The translations under genes and the position numbers were made by a program. From the NCBI GenBank assembly GCA_021155915.1, contig JAJNBE010000007.1, positions 1 to 50,147 on the forward strand: a DNA stretch of 50,147 bases, written 5' to 3'. Shown in pieces: positions 29,126 to 37,249 of the stretch (the stretch's first letter is position 1; each line of letters opens with the position of its first letter). This DNA comes from Solimicrobium sp. Its GTDB lineage: Bacteria; Pseudomonadota; Gammaproteobacteria; Burkholderiales; Burkholderiaceae_D. The notes below the pieces were generated by a model. The model ran no database searches. It was not told the DNA's origin and was given only the letters and a program-made list of their open reading frames with translations.

Positions 29126-29738
29126 AATGGCAAAACACCGACTACGGCAACTAGGTTATCGCTGGCTGGCATTTTCAGAAAATCCGCTCTTTCTTCTGTT
29201 CGAGAAAATGTATCAATACAATCCTGAGCATTTCCCAGACGTGGTCCCACATCCGGACGAGCGGGGTTTTTTGTTAACGAATTTTATCTGCCCAGAGTTT
29301 GCGTGCTATCGCGGACGAGAAATTGTTTTTTTCAACGCCAGACATGTTTCTGTCTATTGGATACCAGGAGCGGAGCATAGTGCAGGCGGCTATGTAATGC
29401 CCGGTAATTACTCGGTAACAGTTGGCGGCTATGCAATAAGACGGCCAGTTGAGTTGCTCATCGTTAAGGATGATGAGAATACGATAATTAGTTCGACAAA
29501 GTTACAAATGCAGTCAGGCACGTCACTGGAAGGGGGGTTAATCAGTTTTGGAGTAATAGCTAAAGAGTTGCATTGTCTTGCACAAAAATGGTTTTCTCTA
29601 CTACATGGACAGACCGAGATGGTGCACGACACCCAGCAGCTCCGGAATGTAATAAAAGCAGCACAGACCTTGTCAGGTTATACCGACTTACGCACACAGG
29701 CCGTCCTTCTTCAGCGTCGATTGGAAGCTCGGTCCTGA
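29118..29738 (+). CDS. Conserved-looking 206-residue cluster protein, unknown function
   Basis: Starts at ATG 29118 inside the last codons of the NRPS (AAGAGG a few bases before), so it is translationally coupled to the final module. No signal peptide or membrane segment. Composition is that of a soluble globular protein with notable motifs HPDERGFLLTNFICPEF and YVMPGNYSVTVGGYAIRRPVELLIVKDDEN. I do not recognise the family. The coupling to the last NRPS module, which lacks a release domain, makes a role in offloading, tailoring or handling of the final product worth considering, but that is only position-based inference. Confidence 0.75.
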   Translation: MVEMAKHRLRQLGYRWLAFSENPLFLLFEKMYQYNPEHFPDVVPHPDERGFLLTNFICPEFACYRGREIVFFNARHVSVYWIPGAEHSAGGYVMPGNYSVTVGGYAIRRPVELLIVKDDENTIISSTKLQMQSGTSLEGGLISFGVIAKELHCLAQKWFSLLHGQTEMVHDTQQLRNVIKAAQTLSGYTDLRTQAVLLQRRLEARS

Positions 29739-30069
29739 CCTCCATCGGCTGTTAAGGGGAATTGTATAGCTTACCTGAATTCTTCTGTTCTCTTATTAGC
29801 TTCGGTAAACTATTAGATAGATTAGCAATTTTATCTCTATTGAATCGCTATTGAACTTATAGCCCTACAGGTCCAGTGGTACGCGAAGAGTTCCGGGTGC
29901 ATCGCGAGGTAGAAGCGGGATTAGATTACATTCTGCCTACGGAACCAACTCTCTCTGTAAGAAAGGTTTCCTGAGCACCAGTAGAACTAATGTCGCTTGA
30001 AAGTCGGCGAGTCCTATTAACCCTGCACTCACCTGCGTTCGTCTTCCCGAGGAAGGCAGATTTAAAGAG
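29739..30069. other. 331-bp gap before the ABC-F gene
   Basis: No coding frame. Around 29940-29975 (GGAACCAACTC ... GGTTTCCTGAGC) there is a short match in order and spacing to the hairpin unit found in the MITE-like elements, so an eroded copy may lie here. A promoter for the ABC-F gene is expected but not identified. Confidence 0.35.
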
Positions 30070-31695
30070 ATGGCAAGAAAAAGCATGGAAAATGAAACGA
30101 GCATCGTCTCGTATAATTTGAGATATCAGATAGATGGTACGGCAGTTAATATCCATGATTTTACTCATACTTTCTATCAGCAAAAAATTGGTATTGTTGG
30201 GGATAATGGCATAGGTAAGAGTACCTTGCTAAAACTCATCATGGGTGAGCTATTGCCGCAATTTGGTTCCATTTCCGTATTGGGGAGTATTTGTTATTGC
30301 CCACAGGATTACCGCCGATTCTACGGAGATACCGTGGCTGATATTTTGGGTGTGACAGCGAAGTTAGAGGCATTGCGGAATATTACTATGGGTAACATGG
30401 ATCAGATCAATTTTGAAACGCTTAACGACGACTGGAATGTTGAACGTAAAGTAGCGTCACAACTTGAACTTTTTGGCTTGGAGGAGATAAATAGGGAACG
30501 GGCTTTTTCTACCTTAAGTGCTGGTCAGAAGACCCGGCTATTATTGATACGCTCAATTCTCAACGATTCAGATTTCTTGTTATTCGATGAGCCTACCAAT
30601 AATCTTGATATCAAAGCCCGGCACATACTCTACGATTTTGTATCTCAAACGGAACGTGGCCTGTTAATGGTGAGCCATGACCGTAACTTGTTACAACATT
30701 GTGACCAAATTATTGAGCTAACCAGTAAGGGTATTACTATTTATGGCGGTGACTTTACCGATTACACGGAACAAAAAAAAATAAATGAGAATGCGATTGA
30801 GCGACAATACGAGGACGCAAAAAAAGCCCAGAAAAAAGCACAGCGCTCGGTGCAACTATCGTTGGAGGTTTTAGATAAGAAGCGTTCGAAAGGCCGAAAA
30901 TTATTCGTTGAAGGCAAGATTGACCGTAATGAGGCCAATGGTAAAAGAGGGCGCAGCGAACGGACTCAGGCACGACTGAATACCCAGGAAGCTCGTCTGT
31001 TATCCAGCGTAAGTAGACATCTTAATTCAGCTAAACAAATGCGTGAGATAAAGGAAGAGATTAACGTCTCATTGCATAAGACCTCGGTTCCAAACGGCAA
31101 AATGGTGCTTGCAATCGAGGATCTCACTTATCAATATACGACTATTGATAGATGGTTATTTTCTAAATTTAAGATGAGTATATTTGGCGCTGAACGAGTA
31201 GCGCTGGTTGGAAGTAACGGGGTAGGAAAGACCACTCTGTTAAAAATTATTTGTGGCGAACTGTCCCTGGTGTACGGCACAGTTGCAATTGGCATAGAGC
31301 ATTGGAGTTACCTCAACCAGGACATTGATATGCTCTTTACTGAGCAAACAATCCTCGAAAATTTCAAGAGAATAAATCCTGATTTGTTGCATGAAGAATG
31401 TCATCATGCGTTGGCCCAGTTCAAATTTCGTAATAAGGATGCGGACAAACTTGTCAGTAATCTGAGTGGCGGCGAAAAGATTCGGGCCGGTCTGGCTTGC
31501 GTACTCATGTCGAGCGCTCCTCCACAGCTACTGGTACTCGACGAACCAACTAATCATCTCGATATGGTCAGCATTTTGGCTTTAGAGGAAATCGTTAATC
31601 AATATCAAGGTGCGTTGCTAGTAGTATCGCATGACGCCACTTTTCTCGAAAAGATTAATGTGAAGCGCTATGTCGATCTTTCAGCGCTGCACTGA
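30070..31695 (+). CDS. ABC-F family ATP-binding protein (probable self-resistance)
   Basis: 541 residues with two nucleotide-binding domains and no membrane segment. NBD1: Walker A GDNGIGKST (44-52), signature LSAGQ (149-153), Walker B FLLFDEPTNNLD (169-180). NBD2: Walker A GSNGVGKTT (381-389), signature LSGGE (465-469), Walker B LLVLDEPTNHLD (~487-498). The charged, lysine-rich linker (~235-335) is the part that reaches into the ribosome in this family. ABC-F proteins act on ribosomes, and many protect against ribosome-targeting antibiotics. Sited inside the cluster, it is a good candidate for producer immunity, suggesting a translation-inhibiting product. A housekeeping translation-factor role cannot be excluded. 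The start could also be ATG 30085. Confidence 0.9.
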   Translation: MARKSMENETSIVSYNLRYQIDGTAVNIHDFTHTFYQQKIGIVGDNGIGKSTLLKLIMGELLPQFGSISVLGSICYCPQDYRRFYGDTVADILGVTAKLEALRNITMGNMDQINFETLNDDWNVERKVASQLELFGLEEINRERAFSTLSAGQKTRLLLIRSILNDSDFLLFDEPTNNLDIKARHILYDFVSQTERGLLMVSHDRNLLQHCDQIIELTSKGITIYGGDFTDYTEQKKINENAIERQYEDAKKAQKKAQRSVQLSLEVLDKKRSKGRKLFVEGKIDRNEANGKRGRSERTQARLNTQEARLLSSVSRHLNSAKQMREIKEEINVSLHKTSVPNGKMVLAIEDLTYQYTTIDRWLFSKFKMSIFGAERVALVGSNGVGKTTLLKIICGELSLVYGTVAIGIEHWSYLNQDIDMLFTEQTILENFKRINPDLLHEECHHALAQFKFRNKDADKLVSNLSGGEKIRAGLACVLMSSAPPQLLVLDEPTNHLDMVSILALEEIVNQYQGALLVVSHDATFLEKINVKRYVDLSALH

Positions 31696-31731
31696 AACCG
31701 TCAAATGCCTAGCGATGAAATAATATTATTG

Positions 31732-32111
31732 AACCGAGATTTTCCATTAGACCGCTACAGCTTCCTGGTTAGACCGATGATCTATTAAACTAAAAACATC
31801 TTCGCAAATTTTATTCAACGCTACGAAGTCAATTGCACTTTTTTGAATTGCCAAGAATACCTTGCTTTTCGTTGGGGCCTATTGCCCCCCAAATTGTCGA
31901 TGAAGCAAGAGTTTCACAGTGCATGCACTGCGCTTGCGGAACGGACTTTCCCTACCAGAAAGTCTCCTGAGTTCAAAGGGCTTTACAGTGCATGTACTTC
32001 ACTTTCGGAACGAACTTCTTGACCAGGAAAGTTTCCTGGGCCCAAAGATTTTTTTTGGCCAAACAACTTGAATGAAGCAACTTGTTTTCGTTCTAAAGAA
32101 AAATCTCGGTT
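31732..32111. mobile_element. MITE-like element, copy 2 (380 bp)
   Basis: Terminal inverted repeats of 23 bp at 31732-31754 (AACCGAGATTTTCC...) and 32089-32111 (reverse complement AACCGAGATTTTTC...), matching at 20 of 23 positions. It has no coding capacity and holds two tandem ~69-bp palindrome-rich units. It is similar end to end to 21431-21750. Copy 2 begins 36 bp after the ABC-F stop and ends 18 bp before the next start codon, so the downstream two-gene unit is probably transcribed through or from it. A clear target duplication is not visible. Confidence 0.65.
31910..32047. repeat. Two tandem ~69-bp palindromic units inside the MITE-like element
   Basis: Unit 1 (about 31910-31979) contains the perfect palindrome CAGTGCATGCACTG (31917-31930) and the hairpin GACTTTC/GAAAGTC. 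Unit 2 (about 31980-32047) repeats the order CAGTGCATG, CTT..CGGAACG, then CCAGGAAAGTTTCCTGG (a 17-base palindrome) and CCCAAAG. A single diverged unit sits at ~21618-21690. Confidence 0.6.
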
Positions 32112-32129
32112 AAAAATAGGAAATCGATA

Positions 32130-32693
32130 ATGTCGCTGGATCAAATACTACACGTAGCTTCCGGAGAAGCAAATACCTGCAGTGTCCATGAACGAGTCGT
32201 CCCCTGTGCTTCGACGCAAGTAAGTGCGCTTTTAGAGCGGTTCCACGAAATGTATTCGCCGTGCTGGCCGCATGTAAAGTGGCCTCGAGATGCTTTCGAC
32301 GGGACGATTAAAGTCGGTTCCATCGGGGGACATGGCGCAACTCGGTATCGTACGGAAAGGTATGTGTCAGGGGAGGGCATAGTTTTTCGTTACATCGCTC
32401 CCAAAGGTTACCAAGGAGTTCATGGTTTCTCTCTTTATGATAACACCTCGGGTTTTACACTAATCAAACATTTTACTTATTTGCAGTTGAGTGCTTACCA
32501 CTGGCTAATGTGGCGTTGTTGCATCCGTTGGGTACATGAGGCGCTGATTGAGGATCTCCTTGATGGAATCGAGTTGCATCTCACGGGGGCCTTGGAGCGG
32601 CCTAGACGGTGGAAATGGAGAGTGTATCTAATCCGTCATGCACTAGGAGGAGTTCGTCTGTTAATTGACGCAGTTACATTAAAAAGGAAATAG
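32130..32693 (+). CDS. SRPBCC/START-like protein
   Basis: 187 residues, AGGAAA upstream of ATG 32130, three bases from the next gene. The pattern of an N-terminal helix-grip start (LLERFHEMYSPCWPHVKWPRDA), glycine turn (KVGSIGGHGATRYRTERY), central beta strands (GIVFRYIAPKGYQGVHGFSLY) and a C-terminal amphipathic helix (IRWVHEALIEDLLDGIEL) fits the SRPBCC fold, which binds hydrophobic ligands and includes polyketide cyclases and lipid-transfer proteins. Assignment is by pattern only. Its pairing with the oxygenase-like gene suggests a joint tailoring role. Confidence 0.55.
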   Translation: MSLDQILHVASGEANTCSVHERVVPCASTQVSALLERFHEMYSPCWPHVKWPRDAFDGTIKVGSIGGHGATRYRTERYVSGEGIVFRYIAPKGYQGVHGFSLYDNTSGFTLIKHFTYLQLSAYHWLMWRCCIRWVHEALIEDLLDGIELHLTGALERPRRWKWRVYLIRHALGGVRLLIDAVTLKRK

Positions 32694-32696
32694 GCG

Positions 32697-34235
32697 ATGG
32701 GTATAGATGAAGGCAAACCCCAGTGGGCTGTGAATGATTTGTGTAAAGTGATAGTGGGATTTCGGAATTTTACCATCCATTCGACGAGGTCCCGATACGT
32801 ATCGTTTGCGATTATCGAGCAGCCGCAAATGTGTGATTTATTAGTGCGATTGGCGCAATCTCGTCTCAATAACGAGCAGGTCATCCAGTACCCAGAACAT
32901 TTATTTGATCAACTGATCGACCTCGGTTTCTTGCTGCCACACGCGGAGCTCGACATTCGTGGTCATTTCAAGCGCCTGTTCAGCATGTTCAACAGCGGTC
33001 GCCATTCGTCGATTTGGTTTAAGGGACAGAATTATTATGTCGGGTCCTACGTATTCATGGCTTTCTATTCACAGCAACCCAATAAATTTTTGCGTGAAAC
33101 CGTGATACTGCCAGCCTGGTCTGCCAAATTTACCGCCAGGGTATTCGATATCATTCGTCAGGGAATGACTGATGCCGAATTTAGGGCATTCCCGGTATCG
33201 GTAAAGAAGCGCCTACTAAAACATGGACTCGTATCATCCACAGAAAAATTGCCTTTCTTAGAGCGATTCTTTTCCGAGAATTGCCAGTTATCTCGCAATT
33301 TAATAGCGGAATTACCCGATTTTTACCCATACAACTTGTCAAAAATCGATGCTGTAACACATGGCTATGTGCTCAACAAGGATATCTATCTTTCAATCGA
33401 TGAGGTCAGCAGGGAACTACGTACACAGATTCGGAATCTGCAATGGGCATTGTCTTGCAAACCTTCCGTTTGGGTAAAAGATCCAATAAAAGGCATCCTA
33501 TCAATGTACTGGCTGAACCCATTGCAACTGGAGGGCTTAAACGATCTGTTGGCCAGAAATATATTCGTTCATGAACTTGATAGAGACACAATCAGCCTGT
33601 TTGTCTTAAGTGGCATATTATACGACCCCCACCAATTACAGAGCCTCCGTAATCAATGGCTACATTGCCTCTCGGCGATGAAAGTGCAACTGGAACAGAA
33701 TAACTGCCTCACTTTTTCTAATATCTTGTCGCCGATCGAGTTAGCAATGAGTAGAAAATATTTGCGGTATATCATGGATAAAAAATTTCTTTTGCCAGAT
33801 CGTGCCAACGGAACTACTCAGCAACGGTTCTGGCGTCACCGTGATGAATTCACTTTTTATTTGCAAGGTCAGGTCTGCGCACAGATCAATCAAGTACTAC
33901 CAGAGCCGGTCAAGCCCGGTCATAATGCTCTGACCATCTACCAGTCCGGAGCAACTTTGCCGCGGCATGTTGACGATGTTCTGGCATTTTCCTGGGTCAT
34001 GTCACTGCCTATTGAAACTATGCCGGAAATATCGAGGGAACAGGCCTGGCCTATTTATGTCGAGACGCCCTCAATGGTACACAAGGCGATGCTACAGTCC
34101 GGCGACGGTCATTTGATCAATCCGCAGATGCCGCATTGGCGAGAGGTACTAAAAGAAGGAAAACTAAGCATCCTGTTTTTGTGGTTTGTGCCACAAGATT
34201 TTCAAGGTTTTGTTAACGGTAGCTGGATTGATTGA
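32697..34235 (+). CDS. Protein with C-terminal 2OG-Fe(II) oxygenase-like domain
   Basis: 512 residues. The last ~110 residues look like a 2-oxoglutarate/iron oxygenase of the prolyl-hydroxylase type: NALTIYQSGATLPRHVDD gives the H-x-D pair (H424, D426), followed by SWVMSLPIE and, after GDGHLINPQMPHW, the distal histidine (H480; H472 is an alternative), then the strand KLSILFLWFVP. Such enzymes hydroxylate amino-acid side chains. The first ~390 residues are unusual and seem to contain repeated segments ending in (L)xxLGFLLP / LLKHGLVS / LSGILYDP, the pattern of small winged-helix or recognition domains found in peptide-modifying enzymes. That is speculative. It probably tailors an NRPS-bound residue. 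Confidence 0.6.
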   Translation: MGIDEGKPQWAVNDLCKVIVGFRNFTIHSTRSRYVSFAIIEQPQMCDLLVRLAQSRLNNEQVIQYPEHLFDQLIDLGFLLPHAELDIRGHFKRLFSMFNSGRHSSIWFKGQNYYVGSYVFMAFYSQQPNKFLRETVILPAWSAKFTARVFDIIRQGMTDAEFRAFPVSVKKRLLKHGLVSSTEKLPFLERFFSENCQLSRNLIAELPDFYPYNLSKIDAVTHGYVLNKDIYLSIDEVSRELRTQIRNLQWALSCKPSVWVKDPIKGILSMYWLNPLQLEGLNDLLARNIFVHELDRDTISLFVLSGILYDPHQLQSLRNQWLHCLSAMKVQLEQNNCLTFSNILSPIELAMSRKYLRYIMDKKFLLPDRANGTTQQRFWRHRDEFTFYLQGQVCAQINQVLPEPVKPGHNALTIYQSGATLPRHVDDVLAFSWVMSLPIETMPEISREQAWPIYVETPSMVHKAMLQSGDGHLINPQMPHWREVLKEGKLSILFLWFVPQDFQGFVNGSWID

Positions 34236-34289
34236 TCTCGTATGAGCGGCATCCATTCTATCAATCCAATCATTTAATGAGATGTTTAC

Positions 34290-34480
34290 CCCGCTTACTG
34301 CGCGCGCCAAATACGGCATTGCGCGGAGTGCTTTATCCTCATGTACTCGACGCAATATCATGTATCGAAGACGCCGGTTGCTGCGCTCCGTGCACCTTGA
34401 ATTTACTTCACTCACGGCGGTTGTGTGTGCAGAGGTCTCTAATGTTGTTGGCCAAGCCAATTATAAGGCAGTGCTGAACT
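34290..34480 (+). repeat. Dispersed repeat, copy A
   Basis: Non-coding DNA after the oxygenase gene, overlapping the 3' end of the thioesterase gene. It shares ordered blocks with 37250-37422: CTGCGCGCGCCAAATAC, a GGAG block, TCATGT, GTTGCTGCGCTCCGT, ACTCAC..GTTGTGT, CAGA..TCTCTAA and TGCTGAA. Both copies are in the same orientation. Short frames in it are by-products of the repeat. Confidence 0.5.
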
Positions 34481-35263
34481 GACAGCCTCATCCAGACTAC
34501 AAGGCAAATAATACGGTGCCAAACTGGAATTTATAAGGGCAGTTATGGCCTCGGCCTGCTTTCTGATAAAAAAATGATCACCCTTGAACATATGCAGTTC
34601 GCAGTCGCCTGACGTTTCGTTTCCCCAATCTGCAAGATACTCGGACTGGATATGGTTATCCTGTGTGCCGGAAAGCACGGTAATGGGAATAGGCAGGGGT
34701 GGGCGAGGGGAATAGATATAGTTTTCCGCTAACATGAAGTCTGCGCGCAAAGCAGGCAGCGCCATTCTCATCAATTCCGGATTTACTAGCACTTCTACAG
34801 GGGTCGCGTTAAATTCTTTCAAAGCTTCAATCAACGCCGCATTATCCAACAGATGCAGTAGGGGACGGTTTCCGAGACGTTGTGGCGCATTGCAACCAGA
34901 CAAGAATAAACGGACTGGCACGGAAAGTGCATGATTTAAACAGTGGTGGGACGCTTCAAAGGCTAGCAATGCACCGAGGCTATGGCCAAAAAACGCAAAA
35001 GGCAGTTCGTTGTTTTGTGCTATCAATTGCCCAATCGTATCAATTACTTGCGACATCATCGTCAACGGCGGTTCCGCAAAGCGCGCTCCCCGTCCAGGAA
35101 GCTGGATGGCGCAGAGCTCAATTTCCGGTGCAAGCAGTGGGTGCCATGGCAAGAACTCGGTAGCACTGCCACCGGCGAAAGAGAAGCAAAATAGGCGAAG
35201 ACGCGCGGTGCCCACATGCCGTCGTTGTAGCCAACAGCTGGAAAATCGTGCTAAATCAGTCAT
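34439..35263 (-). CDS. Type II thioesterase (GrsT-like, alpha/beta hydrolase)
   Basis: 274 residues with the family start LFCFSFAGGSATEFLPWH, nucleophile S95 in FFGHSLGALLAFE, catalytic D202 (LSGTQDNHI) and H230 (MFKGDHFFI). Free-standing thioesterases of this kind remove wrong or stalled acyl groups from NRPS/PKS carrier proteins and can also release intermediates. Its ATG overlaps the stop of the upstream kinase-like gene as ATGA, so it is co-translated. As the assembly line has no in-line thioesterase, this protein is one candidate for product release. Its 3' end runs into the copy A repeat. Confidence 0.93.
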   Translation of the reverse strand: MTDLARFSSCWLQRRHVGTARLRLFCFSFAGGSATEFLPWHPLLAPEIELCAIQLPGRGARFAEPPLTMMSQVIDTIGQLIAQNNELPFAFFGHSLGALLAFEASHHCLNHALSVPVRLFLSGCNAPQRLGNRPLLHLLDNAALIEALKEFNATPVEVLVNPELMRMALPALRADFMLAENYIYSPRPPLPIPITVLSGTQDNHIQSEYLADWGNETSGDCELHMFKGDHFFIRKQAEAITALINSSLAPYYLPCSLDEAVSSALPYNWLGQQH

Positions 35264-35697
35264 GATAAATTCAATTTTTTCTGAACCCTACCCGGCCCCA
35301 ACCTGAGCTTAGCAAGAGATATCTCGATCTTTGGCAACAACGGCATAAATACATGCCGCGTTGTTTTGTAGGGAAGTATTTTGTTTGACAGCACAGTTTT
35401 ATAAATTGTGTCTATTTCGAAAGGTTGTCCGGTACCCCAATTCTTAACTGACACTCGTGGATCGTTATAGTCAAGCAAAATGCAGGGTAGATGGGTAAGC
35501 GCTAACAGTGTTCCGGCGTACAAACGATGGTTTCCATCCATGACGATGCCGGTCGCCCGGTCAACTGGAATTACGGTAATCCAGATGTTATTGCGCTCGA
35601 TCGAGTCAGCCAGGTATTCCGCACTAACCAAGTCAATTTCCTCTGACTGGCGGAGCAAAGAAATATCTTTCAAAATTACATCATACGCAGTATTCAT
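35260..35697 (-). CDS. ParB/sulfiredoxin-fold protein, SbnI/SerK-like free serine kinase
   Basis: 145 residues. Contains a ParB-like core: SAEYLADSIERNNIWITVIPVDRATGI..., the MDGNHRLYAG motif and a C-terminal block LPYKTTRHVFMPLL that I recall from SbnI and archaeal SerK, enzymes that phosphorylate free L-serine to O-phospho-L-serine for SbnA. It is shorter than SbnI (about 250 residues), lacking that protein's C-terminal region. It overlaps the MATE gene by 17 bp and the thioesterase by ATGA. In this setting it would supply the O-phosphoserine for L-Dap synthesis. A DNA-binding ParB role is less likely given size and context. Confidence 0.75.
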   Translation of the reverse strand: MNTAYDVILKDISLLRQSEEIDLVSAEYLADSIERNNIWITVIPVDRATGIVMDGNHRLYAGTLLALTHLPCILLDYNDPRVSVKNWGTGQPFEIDTIYKTVLSNKILPYKTTRHVFMPLLPKIEISLAKLRLGPGRVQKKLNLS

Positions 35698-37042
35698 GAC
35701 CGGCAGTTTTTTGAAAAAAGCGAGACAACATCAGAGCAGCTCCTAATGTAAATGCAACAAGGAAACCGATATTTACGCCGACCTGACCCTGTTGCAGGGA
35801 AAAGGCCAGGAGATAGGACAAAGGCAAGCCGATCAGCCACAGGAGCCCCATATTGATCCACATCGGATACCAGATATCCTGCATGCCACGCAACGAAGCC
35901 ATCAACAGATTGCGCACGGCATCAACTATTTGCATTACTGCGATCAGCGCTAGCATGATCTTCGCCAGGTTAACGAGCGCGATATTTTCCGCAGATTCAA
36001 GATTAAGATATAGACCGATTACAGCGAGTGGCGTAAGCCAATACAACAGAGCAATGCCAATCATTACGAGGGATACCAGTGCAAGTCCAGCCAGGCCAAT
36101 TTTTCTTAAGGCTGCCTGTTCGCCACGGCCGACCGAGCAAGCGATAAGAATCGTACTGGCCTGACCGACCCCCATAGGAATCATTAAAGCAACGGTAGAA
36201 CATTGGATAAGAATCTGCTGCACACTCAAGGCGCCGATGCCCAGCCAACCAACCATGATGTTCATGACGCTAAAAGCCAAAAGTTCACTGGAAAACTGCA
36301 CGGTGATGGGAATGCTTATCTGGAAGAAAGCAACCAACCTGGATGGGTCCCACCATTTTTTAAAGTCAAATAATGCATATTTGGCCAGGTCTTTTGAACA
36401 ACGCAGGTAGAAAAACATCCCGATCAGAAGAATCCAATTTATGATCGAAATTCCATAAGCCCAACCACTCATTCCTAGCAAGGGTAGGCCGCCCAATCCA
36501 TGAATTAATGCATAACCAAGTAAAATGGTGCCTGCCAAATTCAGCGCGCTAAAGCAGACGACTAAATTACCTTTTTTAATGGGAAAAAATATTTGATAAC
36601 AACTCGCTAATAGCATTGAAGGAACCACACCCCATGCCATTCCACGGAAATAAGGTTGTATTAACGGTACCAGTTCGGATGGCTGGTGCAACCACAGCAG
36701 CAACGTAGATAAATTCCAGAACAATAACGTACCAATGGCGCCCAGACCTAAGCTAACCAGCCAGGCTTGCCTGACCTCTATCCCAACTGCGCTTGGGTTA
36801 TTTTCCCCGTAACAGCGACTAATAGTAATGCTTACCGCAAGTAGAGGTGACATGGTAATTACCATTACGGTGTTACATAGCGCAGCAACAAGCGCACTGG
36901 CTGCTAATTCCTGCGGTCCAAGTTGGGCGATGAATAGCATACCAATGAAGCCAACGGCAATATACAGAATGCGCACTCCAGAAATCGGCGCAGCTAGTTT
37001 GATAAGCTCTTGCCAGTAAAAAAATGTATTCCTAGTTTGCAC
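35681..37042 (-). CDS. MATE family multidrug/product efflux transporter
   Basis: 453 residues, GTG start preceded by GAGGT. About twelve hydrophobic helices spread through the protein in two halves, with the MATE-like N-terminal pattern ELIKLAAPISGVRILYIAVGF and MLFIAQLGPQELAASALVAAL, and the second-half repeat ISIPITVQFSSELLAFSVMNIMVG. MATE proteins exchange drugs for H+ or Na+ across the inner membrane. As first gene of a three-gene unit with the serine kinase and thioesterase, it is the probable exporter of the product or of a protected precursor, as ClbM is in colibactin. Confidence 0.93.
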   Translation of the reverse strand: MQTRNTFFYWQELIKLAAPISGVRILYIAVGFIGMLFIAQLGPQELAASALVAALCNTVMVITMSPLLAVSITISRCYGENNPSAVGIEVRQAWLVSLGLGAIGTLLFWNLSTLLLWLHQPSELVPLIQPYFRGMAWGVVPSMLLASCYQIFFPIKKGNLVVCFSALNLAGTILLGYALIHGLGGLPLLGMSGWAYGISIINWILLIGMFFYLRCSKDLAKYALFDFKKWWDPSRLVAFFQISIPITVQFSSELLAFSVMNIMVGWLGIGALSVQQILIQCSTVALMIPMGVGQASTILIACSVGRGEQAALRKIGLAGLALVSLVMIGIALLYWLTPLAVIGLYLNLESAENIALVNLAKIMLALIAVMQIVDAVRNLLMASLRGMQDIWYPMWINMGLLWLIGLPLSYLLAFSLQQGQVGVNIGFLVAFTLGAALMLSRFFQKTAGHEYCV

Positions 37043-37249
37043 GTGTACCTCATATCATTAATGCTTGAAACATTATAGGCAGGGTAGGCCTAGCCCCACA
37101 AATTGTCGCCGTTATTCCATCGCAGGATAATAACCACCGACTTTACCAGCGTCCATCGCCCGATGCACTTATTACGTCGTGCTTTGCCGAAAATTGAATA
37201 GGTTAATTCATAGAGACAGGTACCATCTGGTTCTTCCAATGAGGACAAT

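Noticed and set aside
34282..34482. Short plus-strand frames at the end of the oxygenase gene
   Set aside because: They fall in the dispersed repeat and change frame between repeat copies, so they are not maintained proteins.
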